A DNA stretch of 64,000 nucleotides from Labrys miyagiensis (GTDB lineage Bacteria > Pseudomonadota > Alphaproteobacteria > Rhizobiales > Labraceae): the NCBI RefSeq assembly GCF_030160835.1, contig NZ_BSPC01000063.1, positions 124,001-188,000 on the forward strand. Reading direction: 5' to 3'. How positions within the stretch are numbered: the first letter of the stretch is position 1; each line of letters starts with the position of its first letter. Below are positions 50,543 through 58,295 of this stretch, piece after piece. The translations under genes were made by a program, and so were the position numbers. The notes beneath the pieces are model-generated. The model did not search any database. It was not told where the DNA came from and saw only the letters and a list, made by a program, of their open reading frames with translations.

Positions 50543-51499
50543 ATGGCGCCGCTCTCTGCCCAGGCCGGCACGCCGGACAAGGTTGCCGATGCACCGGCCG
50601 GCAACTGGGTCGATCGCCACGCGCCGGCCTTCCTGCGGCCTTTCCTGCGTCTCTCCCGGGCTGACAGGCCGATTGGCGGCTGGCTGCTGATGTGGCCCTG
50701 CTGGTGGTCTGCGGCGCTGGTGGCGCTGCATCACGGCGCAGCCAGCCAGGCGCTCTGGCATCTCTTTCTCTTCCTCGTCGGCGCCTTCGTGATGCGCGGC
50801 GCCGGCTGCACGCTCAACGACATCGTCGACCGCGACATCGATGGGCAGGTGGAGCGTACGCGCTTGCGCCCGATTCCTTCAGGTCAGGTCAGCACCAAGG
50901 CGGCAGTAGCCTGGCTTGGACTGCAGGGCCTCGTCGGTCTCGTCGTCCTCCTGCAGTTCAACGCCTTCGCCATCGGGCTCGGCATCGCCTCGCTGGCGGT
51001 GGTGGCCGTCTATCCCTTCATGAAGCGAATCACTTCATGGCCGCAGGCCGTGCTCGGCCTCGCCTTTTCCTGGGGCGCGCTGATGGGCTGGGCTACCGTC
51101 ACCGCCAGCCTGGCCTTGCCGGCGGTGCTGCTCTTCATCGGCTCGGTGCTGTGGGTGATCGCCTACGACACCATCTATGCCTGCCAGGACAAGGAGGACG
51201 ACGCCATCGTCGGCGTGCGTTCCACCGCCCTGCTGTTCGGCGAGCGGGTGAGACCGGCGGTCGGCGCCTTCTATGCCGGCTGCGTCGTGCTGATCGCCCT
51301 GGCGCTCGCGCTGAACGATGCCTCGCCCTTGTCTTTTCTCGGCCTTGCGGGCTTTGCCATCCATCTCGCCTGGCAGGTCATGCGCTTCGACCATCGCGAC
51401 GGGGCGCTCTGCCTGGAAGTCTTCCGCTCCAACCGCAATGCGGGCGCGATCCTTTTCGCGGGCCTCGTCGCGGACTGCCTGTGGCAGTGGGCCTTCTGA
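50543..51499 (+). CDS. ubiA: 4-hydroxybenzoate polyprenyltransferase
   Basis: Membrane prenyltransferase of 318 aa for ubiquinone synthesis. The two aspartate motifs NDIVDRDIDGQVERTRLRPIPSG and YACQDKEDD are present, with about eight or nine helices. ATG 50543 is used; a GTG three bases upstream is equally possible. The N-terminus carries a 40-residue extension before the first helix. Confidence 0.94.
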   Translation: MAPLSAQAGTPDKVADAPAGNWVDRHAPAFLRPFLRLSRADRPIGGWLLMWPCWWSAALVALHHGAASQALWHLFLFLVGAFVMRGAGCTLNDIVDRDIDGQVERTRLRPIPSGQVSTKAAVAWLGLQGLVGLVVLLQFNAFAIGLGIASLAVVAVYPFMKRITSWPQAVLGLAFSWGALMGWATVTASLALPAVLLFIGSVLWVIAYDTIYACQDKEDDAIVGVRSTALLFGERVRPAVGAFYAGCVVLIALALALNDASPLSFLGLAGFAIHLAWQVMRFDHRDGALCLEVFRSNRNAGAILFAGLVADCLWQWAF

Positions 51500-51529
51500 A
51501 CGGAGTGGCGGTGGAGACCGCCACTTCTT

Positions 51530-51892
51530 CTACACCTTTTCCGAGAAACGGATCAGGTTGCCGTGGCAGTCGGTGATCGAGAACTCCCGCGTGCCCCAGG
51601 GTTTGTCCTCCAGATGGCCCTTGCGGTGCACGATGTTCAGCGCGTTGAAATCCGCGTAGAGCGCGCCGATGCCGGTCACCTCAAGCCAGCAACTGGTAGC
51701 CTGCGGCACGCGGCGGTTGCCCGTGAGCCAGAAACTGAGGCGCACACCGTCGCGATGCAGCAGCAGGAAGGAGATGTCGCTGTGCAGCACCTCGAAACCG
51801 AGGCGGGCATAGAAGCCGATGGTTTCCTCGAAGCTGAGCGAGGCGAGGGTCGGGATGGCGCCGATCAGGCGCTCGGTCGCGGCCTGGTTCAT
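51530..51892 (-). CDS. VOC superfamily (bleomycin-resistance-like) protein
   Basis: Protein of 120 aa with the paired beta-alpha-beta fold of the vicinal-oxygen-chelate/Ble family: AIPTLASLSFEETIGFYARLGFEVL at the start and KPWGTREFSITDCHGNLIRFSE at the end. Such proteins bind drugs or act as small metalloenzymes. It overlaps the truncated HmuS-like gene by four bases, so the two are translated together. Confidence 0.85.
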   Translation of the reverse strand: MNQAATERLIGAIPTLASLSFEETIGFYARLGFEVLHSDISFLLLHRDGVRLSFWLTGNRRVPQATSCWLEVTGIGALYADFNALNIVHRKGHLEDKPWGTREFSITDCHGNLIRFSEKV

Positions 51893-52218
51893 GCTGCCAC
51901 CGCCTTTTCAAGGATGCCGCGCCAGGCGAAGCCCTCACCTTCGAAATAAAGCCGGCCCTCCTGCTCGATTCCAGCACGAAAAGCGATGTCCTTTTCATGG
52001 ATGGCGGCATCGTTCCGGACCAAGGACATGACTGTACCGAGGTGCGGCAAAGCGGCGCAGAGCCTGTCTGCCCGCACCGCCAGGCGCGCCACACCGTCAC
52101 CGATGCGGGTTTCCAGCAGGGCCGCCTCCGACACCCCCAATTGCGCCGCCGTATCGCGGATCCGCACTCCTGACCGACCTTCCCGCAAGGCCTGCCACCG
52201 TTGTTTCAACTCACTCAT
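51889..52218 (-). CDS. Truncated haemin-degrading factor, HmuS/HemS N-terminal fragment
   Basis: Protein of 109 aa whose first 80 or so residues follow the N-terminus of HmuS/ChuS haem-utilisation proteins (RIRDTAAQLGVSEAALLETRIGDGVARL, then LGTVMSLVRNDAAIHEKD). HmuS is about 350 aa, so two thirds are missing; the final part, EGRLYFEGEGFAWRGILEKAVAA, ends with a four-base overlap to the VOC gene. It may be a remnant left by deletion or a domain recruited to a new role. Confidence 0.65.
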   Translation of the reverse strand: MSELKQRWQALREGRSGVRIRDTAAQLGVSEAALLETRIGDGVARLAVRADRLCAALPHLGTVMSLVRNDAAIHEKDIAFRAGIEQEGRLYFEGEGFAWRGILEKAVAA

Positions 52219-52466
52219 TTCCCTGTCTTCTCCAAGTTCTCAACAGTGCAAAATAGAAATATTCGAAACTACGCCAAGTTCTTCATTTTCTTAGTTTAGA
52301 ATAGAGTAAATTTTCACGAATTGTATCAATAAAATCAGACGTTAAACGACTTTATTCACCTAAATTGCTGCTAAAAATCGCTAAAATTGTATGAAACAAC
52401 GTTTGATTTAACAAGATAGATTATCTTAAACGCAGATTTGAATAGTTTTACGTTACGGGGTTTGAA
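52219..52466. other. AT-rich island upstream of the HmuS-like fragment
   Basis: This stretch is mostly A/T in an otherwise GC-rich region and has no gene of credible size on either strand. It must hold the minus-strand promoter of the HmuS-like/VOC pair. TTTAGAATAGAGTAAA (about 52297-52312) weakly resembles an iron-control (ICE/Irr) box. Confidence 0.45.
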
Positions 52467-52656
52467 ATGGGTGGGATGAATTCGATGCGCAGTCGCGGTC
52501 TGGCGACGGTGGCGGTGCTTGCGGTGGTTGTGATGGGGGCTGTATGGCGCGTGCGCAGCCGGCAAAGGCCCGTCGCTGACGCTCGGCCATCCGGTGCTCG
52601 AGGGCTTCGAGGTGCTGCAGTCGCTGGAGGCCCCCGCGGCCAGCAAGGCGGCGTGA
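52467..52656 (+). pseudogene. Possible remnant of a small exported-protein gene
   Basis: An ATG frame encodes a leader-like MRSRGLATVAVLAVVVMGAV and then turns Arg-rich. In a neighbouring frame the sequence continues as LYGACAAGKGPSLTLGHPVL and later LEAPAASKAA before TGA at 52654. A frameshift near 52540 would join signal and body. No family is recognised; chance is possible. Confidence 0.3.
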
Positions 52657-52683
52657 TAGGGAGCGTGGACATCTTGTCCGCCA
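52657..52683 (+). repeat. Family A repeat, single element
   Basis: AGGGAGCGTGGACATCTTGTCCGCC contains the family core with one change (GTGGACA for GCGGACA). It directly follows the possible gene remnant and has no inverted partner nearby. Confidence 0.65.
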
Positions 52684-52747
52684 TGGGGTCGCCGCAAGCA
52701 CTTCTATAGGGGCGGAACAGGCCTAATCTGCTGAATAATAAAGAATT

Positions 52748-53593
52748 TTAACCAGCCAGCCTACGCAGGATCTCTGCCGTCTCGGCATTGGCCGGGAAGA
52801 AGGACTCCAGCGCAAGCTCCGACAGAGTGATGTCGACCGGCGTGCCGAACACCGTCACGGTCGAAAAGAGGGTCAGCAGCCCGGCTTCCGTCCGCAACTG
52901 GAACGGCACGACGATGCCGCCATAGTCCGTCGCCTTGGCGCCGCGTTTTGCCGCCGGCACGGGATAGGCCTGGAGTTCCCCAAGCAATTCGGAAAGGGTG
53001 CTGTCGCCCGTAACCGCGATCTGGTGGCGCAGGCGTTCAAGCAGGTGCTCGCGCCATTCGGGCAGGTTGACGGTATGCGGCGCCAAGCCGTTGGGATGGA
53101 GAGCGAGCCGCAGCACGTTGACGGGCGGCTTGAGCAGGTTCTCGTCCGTGACGCCGGCAAGCAACGGCGTGATGGCCTGGTTGGCGGCGACCAGTGTCCA
53201 GCGCCGGTCGACCGCCACCGCCGGGAAGGGCTCGTGCCCCTTGAGCACGAGGTCGATGGCCTGCCGCGCCGGCTCGAGCGCCGGATCCTCCAGCGGCCGC
53301 TCTTTGTATATGGGCGCATACCCGGCTGCCAGCAGGAGGTTGTTGCGCTCGCGCAGCGGCACTTCCAGCCGCTCGGCCAGATGCAGGACCATGTCGCGGC
53401 TCGGCTGCGAGCGGCCGCTTTCCATGAAGCTGAGATGGCGCTGCGAGATCTCCGCCTCCAGTGCGAAGTCGAGCTGGCTGAGGCGCCGGTGCTGGCGCCA
53501 GGCGCGCAGGTGTTCGCCGATGCCCCGGGCCGGCCTGCCCGGAGGCAGGCCGGCGAGGCGGCGGGCAGGGGCCGAGTTCGCGCGAGCGCTCAT
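52748..53593 (-). CDS. XRE family regulator with MmyB-like domain
   Basis: Regulator of 281 aa: helix-turn-helix at about 25-85 (GEHLRAWRQHRRLSQLDFALEAEISQRHLSFMESGRSQPSRDMVLHLAERLEVPLRERNNLLLAAGYAP) and a C-terminal PAS-like MmyB ligand domain (about 105-275, PAVAVDRRWTLVAANQA). Proteins of this type bind fatty acids or other lipids in some cases. It overlaps the SnoaL-like gene by four bases. Confidence 0.88.
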   Translation of the reverse strand: MSARANSAPARRLAGLPPGRPARGIGEHLRAWRQHRRLSQLDFALEAEISQRHLSFMESGRSQPSRDMVLHLAERLEVPLRERNNLLLAAGYAPIYKERPLEDPALEPARQAIDLVLKGHEPFPAVAVDRRWTLVAANQAITPLLAGVTDENLLKPPVNVLRLALHPNGLAPHTVNLPEWREHLLERLRHQIAVTGDSTLSELLGELQAYPVPAAKRGAKATDYGGIVVPFQLRTEAGLLTLFSTVTVFGTPVDITLSELALESFFPANAETAEILRRLAG

Positions 53594-53955
53594 GCTGCCG
53601 CCGGAACCTGATCGAGGAAGCCGCTGACCTTGCTGAGGCGCCCGCTTTCGAGCTGCACGAAATCCGTGCCCTTGATCGGGGCCTCGGCGCCGTCTGGCCC
53701 AAGCTGCCAGGAGAAGCGAATATTGTCGCCATAGCCGTCCGCCTTGCCGATCAGCGCGAAGCGGAATTCGGGAAAGCGCTGCTGCACGGCAGCGATCAGC
53801 CCGTCGATCTCATCCTGGCCTTGGCCGCGCATCAGCGGGTCGACATAGAGAGCGTCCTCCGCCCAAGTCGCGGCGAGCAGCGCGCGGCGGCGGGAGGGAT
53901 CGGTCTCGTTCCAGGTGGCGATATAGGTTCTGGCGATGGTGGCGGGATCGGACAT
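53590..53955 (-). CDS. SnoaL/NTF2-like protein
   Basis: Protein of 121 aa with the cone-shaped NTF2/SnoaL fold pattern: TYIATWNETDPSRRRALLAATWAEDALYVDPLMRGQGQDEIDGLI. Family members are isomerases, hydrolases or binding proteins, so activity cannot be assigned. AGGAGA lies shortly before the ATG. First gene of a two-gene operon with the XRE regulator. Confidence 0.82.
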   Translation of the reverse strand: MSDPATIARTYIATWNETDPSRRRALLAATWAEDALYVDPLMRGQGQDEIDGLIAAVQQRFPEFRFALIGKADGYGDNIRFSWQLGPDGAEAPIKGTDFVQLESGRLSKVSGFLDQVPAAA

Positions 53956-54169
53956 TTCAAGCTCTCCTTTGAGGACGCCTGATTGCTTCAGGCCCGCATA
54001 GCATGGCCAGCGGTCCGCCGCCTCTCAATTACGCGCCAGGTAATCAGCAGCACTTCAAACCAGATGCGCTTTGTATGGTGCCGGCGCCAAGGCGGCTTTA
54101 AGTTCTTTCCCTGGCTGCCTCGACGGTGTCACGCACGAGGTAATGGCGCTCTAATTTTTTCTACGCTCT

Positions 54170-54195
54170 TGTCGATTCCTCTGTTTTCGTTCGTC
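54170..54195 (+). promoter_or_regulatory. Candidate ECF42-type promoter
   Basis: TGTCGA (54170-54175), a 16-base spacer and CGTC (54192-54195) match the -35/-10 pattern recalled for ECF42 sigma factors. It is 31 bases upstream of the DGPF-domain gene that is coupled to an ECF42 gene, so autoregulation is expected. Confidence 0.6.
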
Positions 54196-54226
54196 GAAGG
54201 ATCGAACCAACCAAGGAGAAAGACCC

Positions 54227-54631
54227 ATGCGTTTCATGATGCTGATGATCCCCGGCGGCTACGAATCCGCGGCACCCGACGCCATGCCCAGCGCCGAGGC
54301 GGTGCAGGCGATGATGAAATACAATGAGGAGTTGAAGAAGGCCGGCGTGCTGCTGGCCCTCGACGGCCTGCATCCGCCGTCTTCGGGCGCGCGGGTCAGC
54401 TTCAAGGGCGGAAAGCCCGTTGTCACCGACGGACCCTTCGCCGAGGTCAAGGAGGTGCTGGGCGGCTATTGGATGCTCGACGTGCGCTCGCGCGAGGAGG
54501 CCATCGAATGGGCCCGCCGCTGCCCCGCCTCGGAGAATGAAGTGATCGAGATCCGCCGCGTCTTCGAGATGACCGAGTTCCCCGAGGACGTACAGAAGGC
54601 GGCGGAAGGCTTCAGCGAGTTGAAGGGTTGA
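54227..54631 (+). CDS. YciI/DGPF-domain protein
   Basis: Protein of 134 aa in the YCII-related family, with the eponymous TDGPFAEVKEVLGGYWMLDV segment. Such genes are the hallmark partners of ECF42 sigma factors, but their activity is unknown. AAGGAG precedes the ATG. The stop overlaps the sigma gene start by four bases (TTGA). Confidence 0.9.
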   Translation: MRFMMLMIPGGYESAAPDAMPSAEAVQAMMKYNEELKKAGVLLALDGLHPPSSGARVSFKGGKPVVTDGPFAEVKEVLGGYWMLDVRSREEAIEWARRCPASENEVIEIRRVFEMTEFPEDVQKAAEGFSELKG

Positions 54632-55881
54632 CTGCCACTGCAGCCATCGAGGCGGTCTGGCGGATCGAGCAGCCCAAGCTCGCCGCCAGGCTCGTCCGCT
54701 ATTTGCGCGACGTCGGACTGGCCGAGGAGATCGCGCAGGATGCCTTCCTCTCGGCGCTGGAGCGCTGGCCCCGGGACGGCATCCCGCGCAATCCGGCCGC
54801 GTGGTTGACCCAGGTCGCCAAGAACCGGGCGCTCGACCGACTGCGCCGCACCACCCTGATCGACGGCAAGCATCGGGAACTCGCCATCGACCTCGCCGGG
54901 CTGGAGCGCCAGACGCCCGAGATCGAGGCTGTACTCGACGAGGACATCGACGACGACCTGCTGCGGCTGATCTTCACCGCCTGCCATCCGGTGCTGCCCG
55001 CCGAGCAACGTGCCGCCCTGGCTCTGCGACTGCTGGGCGGACTGTCGACGCCCGAGATCGCCCGCGCTTTCCTGATGCCTGAGGCGACAATCGCCCAGCG
55101 CATCGTGCGCGCCAAGCGAGCCCTGCGCGATGCCGCCATCCCTTTCGAGACGCCGCGCGGGCAAGAGCGGCGGGAACGCCTGGCGGCCGTGCTGGAGGTG
55201 GTCTATCTGATCTTCAATGAGGGTTATGTACCGACCGCGGGGCCGGACTGGCTGCGCCCGGATCTGAGCGGCGAGGCCCTGCGCCTTGGCCGTTCGCTGG
55301 CAGCGCTGATGCCGGAGGAGCCAGAGGCCCAGGGGCTGGTGGCGTTGATGGAGCTGCACGCCTCGCGCTTCTCGGCCCGCACCGACAGAACGGGCGAGCC
55401 CATCCTGCTGCTCGACCAGGACCGTAGCCGATGGAACTGGTCGCTGATCCGGCGCGGCCTCGACGGCTTAAGCCGCGCGATGGCGCTGACGCCAACGCCC
55501 GGTCCCTATCTCTTGCAGGCGATGATCGCCGCCTGCCATGCCCGCGTGGTGAGCGCCGCCGACACCGATTGGATTGCCATCGCCGCCTATTACCAGGCGC
55601 TCGCCTTGGCGGCGCCGTCGCCCATCGTCGAAATCAACCGCGCGGTGGCGGTCGGCATGGCGTTCGGACCGGCCCAGGGCCTCGCCATCGCCGACGCGCT
55701 GAGAGACGAGCCGCGCTTGAAGGATTCGCATCTGCTGCCGACGGTGCGCGGCGACCTTCTGGAGAAGCTGGGACAGATCCTGGAAGCCCGCGCGGAGTTC
55801 CGCCGCGCCGCCGAATTGACCGGCAATGACAGGGAGCGCGCCTTGTTGCTCGCGCGCGCCAATGCCTCTGCCTCCCGCTAG
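54628..55881 (+). CDS. ECF42-type RNA polymerase sigma factor
   Basis: Sigma factor of 417 aa: region 2 (RYLRDVGLAEEIAQDAFLSALERWP, NPAAWLTQVAKNRALDRLRR), region 4 (EQRAALALRLLGGLSTPEIARAFLMPEATIAQRIVRAKRALR), then a TPR-like C-terminal domain of about 220 residues (NEGYVPTAGPDWLRPDLSGEALRLGRSLAALMP). This long extension and the adjacent DGPF gene define ECF42. There is no anti-sigma gene; the C-terminal domain is thought to control activity. Start TTG 54628 is coupled to the upstream stop. Confidence 0.9.
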   Translation: MTATAAIEAVWRIEQPKLAARLVRYLRDVGLAEEIAQDAFLSALERWPRDGIPRNPAAWLTQVAKNRALDRLRRTTLIDGKHRELAIDLAGLERQTPEIEAVLDEDIDDDLLRLIFTACHPVLPAEQRAALALRLLGGLSTPEIARAFLMPEATIAQRIVRAKRALRDAAIPFETPRGQERRERLAAVLEVVYLIFNEGYVPTAGPDWLRPDLSGEALRLGRSLAALMPEEPEAQGLVALMELHASRFSARTDRTGEPILLLDQDRSRWNWSLIRRGLDGLSRAMALTPTPGPYLLQAMIAACHARVVSAADTDWIAIAAYYQALALAAPSPIVEINRAVAVGMAFGPAQGLAIADALRDEPRLKDSHLLPTVRGDLLEKLGQILEARAEFRRAAELTGNDRERALLLARANASASR

Positions 55882-56029
55882 CGGCCACACGAGTGCCAGC
55901 AAAATGCTCGTTTCGCGCTTGCACGCTGTTCTCTCGCTCAATTCCAGGGCTTGGGGCAAGGGCCCATGGATGATGCGGGAGGCGAGTGCTAAGGTATCGG
56001 GAGGAAACACCCGATGACGGACTTAGTTT

Positions 56030-56302
56030 ATGGCGATCCTGTTCAAACTCGACGACAGCCTGAATGGCCGCCTCCAACGCCTCGCCGCTCGGCAGCAGCG
56101 ATCGACCCAAGAGATCATGCGCGAGGCAATCCGCCACTATGTCGACTGCGAGGAGGCTCGAGAGAGCTTCCGGCGGGAAGCGCTGGCATCCTGGGAAGAA
56201 TATCGGGATACGGGACAGCATTTGACAGGTGACGAGCTCCGTGAATGGCTGCGCCTGTGGGGTACCCATGAGGAGACGGAGATCCCCACCTGCCACAGCT
56301 GA
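56030..56302 (+). CDS. Ribbon-helix-helix (CopG-like) protein
   Basis: Protein of 90 aa whose N-terminus has the RHH pattern (ILFKLDDSLNGRLQRLAARQQRSTQEIMREAIRHYVDCEEA) of antitoxins and small repressors. The C-terminal helix ESFRREALASWEEYRDTGQHLTGDELREWL is the part that usually clamps a RelE/ParE toxin. No toxin gene is present downstream (56303-56424 is non-coding), so it is an orphan antitoxin or a stand-alone regulator. Confidence 0.75.
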   Translation: MAILFKLDDSLNGRLQRLAARQQRSTQEIMREAIRHYVDCEEARESFRREALASWEEYRDTGQHLTGDELREWLRLWGTHEETEIPTCHS

Positions 56303-56424
56303 CTGTCACACTTCCCCGCCGGTAGTGGCGCACGGGAGGGTATACCTGCTTGAACCCGGCATCCTCCTTGCCGAACCCACGGTTCTTGCTTGCGTGCGCT
56401 GCGCGGCTCGCCTAAATCCGGGCC

Positions 56425-57258
56425 ATGGATGCTAGGGATGACGCAGGGCAGATGGCCCGTCTTTTGACTGCAGGCGAGGCGCTGCCGTTGCTGACCGAAG
56501 CCGCGAGGGAGGCTGGCGAAATCGGCCTGCGCTTCGCGCGCGACGGCGCCCGGGTCTTCGACAAGCTGGACAATTCGCCGGTCACCGAGGCGGACCTTGC
56601 CATCGATGCCCATCTTGCCAAGCGCCTGCGCGGCGTTTCCAGCGCGATCGGCTGGCTCTCGGAGGAGGCCACCGATAGCGCCGAGCGATTGTCGAAGCGA
56701 CAGGTCTGGGTGCTCGATCCCATCGACGGCACGCGCGGCTTCATCGCCGGCAACGGCGAATGGGTGATTTCCGCCGCCCTTGTGGAAGATGGCCGCCCGC
56801 TCGCCGGCGTGCTCTACCGGCCGACCAACGGCGATTTCTATAGTGCAGGACGAGGCCTCGGCGCCTTCAAGAACGGCGTGGCCATTAAGGCCAACGCCGG
56901 CGCGCTGGCGCAGACCCGCACCCTCGCCAGCCCCAAGCCGATGTTCGATCTCATCCGCCAGGGCCTGCCATCTCGGATCGAGCGGGCCTCGCGCCTGTCA
57001 TCCCTGGCCTTGCGCATCGCCTATGTGGCCGAAGGGCTGGTCGACGCTGCCTTCGCCTCCGGCGCCTCGCATGACTGGGATATCGCCGCCGCTGACATCA
57101 TCCTCAGCGAAGCCGGCGGGCGCCTGAGCAGCTTCCATGGCGATGATGTGATCTACAACCGCGCGAACCCGATGCACCGGCCGCTGGTGATGGCTGGCCT
57201 TGGCCGTCATGCCGGCCTGGTGTCGCTGTTCGACTGCGTGAAAGACGGAACGATCTAA
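56425..57258 (+). CDS. Inositol monophosphatase family protein, CysQ-like
   Basis: Mg2+-dependent phosphatase of 277 aa. The metal motif WVLDPIDGTRGFI and the later SHDWDIAAADIILSEAGG are complete. Given its place ahead of DUF4170 and the Kdo/lipid A genes, a 3'(2'),5'-bisphosphate nucleotidase (CysQ) function is likely, though inositol or histidinol phosphate activity cannot be excluded. ATG 56452 is an alternative start. A family C repeat begins at its stop. Confidence 0.87.
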   Translation: MDARDDAGQMARLLTAGEALPLLTEAAREAGEIGLRFARDGARVFDKLDNSPVTEADLAIDAHLAKRLRGVSSAIGWLSEEATDSAERLSKRQVWVLDPIDGTRGFIAGNGEWVISAALVEDGRPLAGVLYRPTNGDFYSAGRGLGAFKNGVAIKANAGALAQTRTLASPKPMFDLIRQGLPSRIERASRLSSLALRIAYVAEGLVDAAFASGASHDWDIAAADIILSEAGGRLSSFHGDDVIYNRANPMHRPLVMAGLGRHAGLVSLFDCVKDGTI

Positions 57259-57323
57259 AGCGTTTTGCGATTTGACGGCATCGGCAAGAATCGCAAAGAC
57301 GCGTCGAAACAAAGAGTTAGAGC
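57259..57323 (+). repeat. Family C repeat, 65-bp copy 2
   Basis: Starts AGCGTTTTGCGATTTGACGG immediately after the CysQ-like gene's stop codon and ends AACAAAGAGTTAGAGC, just ahead of the DUF4170 ribosome site (AGGAG). It matches the minus-strand copy at 13534-13598 with mismatches only at positions 21 and 40. Confidence 0.88.
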
Positions 57324-57337
57324 TCTAGGAGTCTCGA

Positions 57338-57580
57338 ATGAGCGAATCCTCAAAGCAATTGCTGCACCTGGTCTTCGGCGGTGAACTGACGTCGATCGAA
57401 GGCATCGAGTTCAAGGACCTGGCCGGGCTCGATATCGTCGGCATCTTCCCCAACTACGCCAGCGCGCAGGCAGCCTGGAAGGCGAAGGCACAGTCGAGCG
57501 TCGATAATGCCCAGATGCGCTATTTCATCGTGCATCTGCATCGTCTGCTCGATCCCGCGACAGACAAGACCAAGGGCTGA
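57338..57580 (+). CDS. DUF4170 protein
   Basis: Protein of 80 aa of a small family conserved in Rhizobiales, read from the ATG with AGGAG upstream: LLHLVFGGELTSIEGIEFKDL and IVGIFPNYASAQAAWKAKAQ, ending in RYFIVHLHRLLDP. No activity is known. It consistently precedes the DUF374 acyltransferase and waaA, which suggests an envelope role. Confidence 0.88.
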   Translation: MSESSKQLLHLVFGGELTSIEGIEFKDLAGLDIVGIFPNYASAQAAWKAKAQSSVDNAQMRYFIVHLHRLLDPATDKTKG

Positions 57581-57590
57581 TACTGTCTGA

Positions 57591-58295
57591 ATGATCAAGA
57601 GTATCGGCCAGTCCAAATTCATCCAGAAGGGTATCGGCGAAGGCCTCGCGGCCTGGCTTAAGCTCGTCCACGCCACCAGCCGCTTCACCGATTTTCCCAC
57701 CGATCTCTACGGGCCGATCCGCAACGAATATCCCTATATCGTCGCCATGTGGCACGGGCACCATTTCCTGGTGCCCTTCATGCGGCGCGAGGGGCATGAG
57801 TTCAAGATCCTGATCTCCCGCCATGGAGATGGCGAGATCAATGCCGTGGCAGTGACGCGGCTCGGCCTCGGCCTGGTGCGCGGCTCCGGAGCCCGGCCGC
57901 AGCGCCAGCACCACAAGGGCGGCCCGGCTGCCTTGCGCGAGCTGGTGGCGACACTGAAGGATGGCCAGTCGGTGGGCGTGACGGCCGACGTGCCGCGCAC
58001 GGGCGGGGTTGCTGGGCTCGGCATCGTCACGCTGGCGCGCCTGTCGGGCCGGCCGATCGTGCCTGTGGCGGTGGCGACCTCCAACATGATCCAGCTCTCG
58101 ACCTGGGACCGCGCCGTGATCAGCCTGCCGTTTTCGCGTGGAGCCTTCGTGGTCGGCGATCTCGTGCATGTGCCCGAGGATGCCGACAAGGCGATGATGG
58201 AAGCCAAGCGCCAGGAGGTGCAGGCCAATCTCGATGCCGCCCACCGCACCGCCTATGGCATGGTCGGACGCAAATTTGTCAGGGCCGGTCCGTGA
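57591..58295 (+). CDS. DUF374 lysophospholipid acyltransferase family protein
   Basis: Membrane-associated acyltransferase-like protein of 234 aa. AMWHGHHFLVPF holds a histidine in the position of the HX4D-type motif and SRHGDGEINAVAVTRLGLGLVRGSG follows, as in LpxL/DUF374 proteins. It is encoded between DUF4170 and waaA and overlaps waaA by four bases. A late acyl transfer in lipid A or phospholipid synthesis is inferred. Confidence 0.88.
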   Translation: MIKSIGQSKFIQKGIGEGLAAWLKLVHATSRFTDFPTDLYGPIRNEYPYIVAMWHGHHFLVPFMRREGHEFKILISRHGDGEINAVAVTRLGLGLVRGSGARPQRQHHKGGPAALRELVATLKDGQSVGVTADVPRTGGVAGLGIVTLARLSGRPIVPVAVATSNMIQLSTWDRAVISLPFSRGAFVVGDLVHVPEDADKAMMEAKRQEVQANLDAAHRTAYGMVGRKFVRAGP

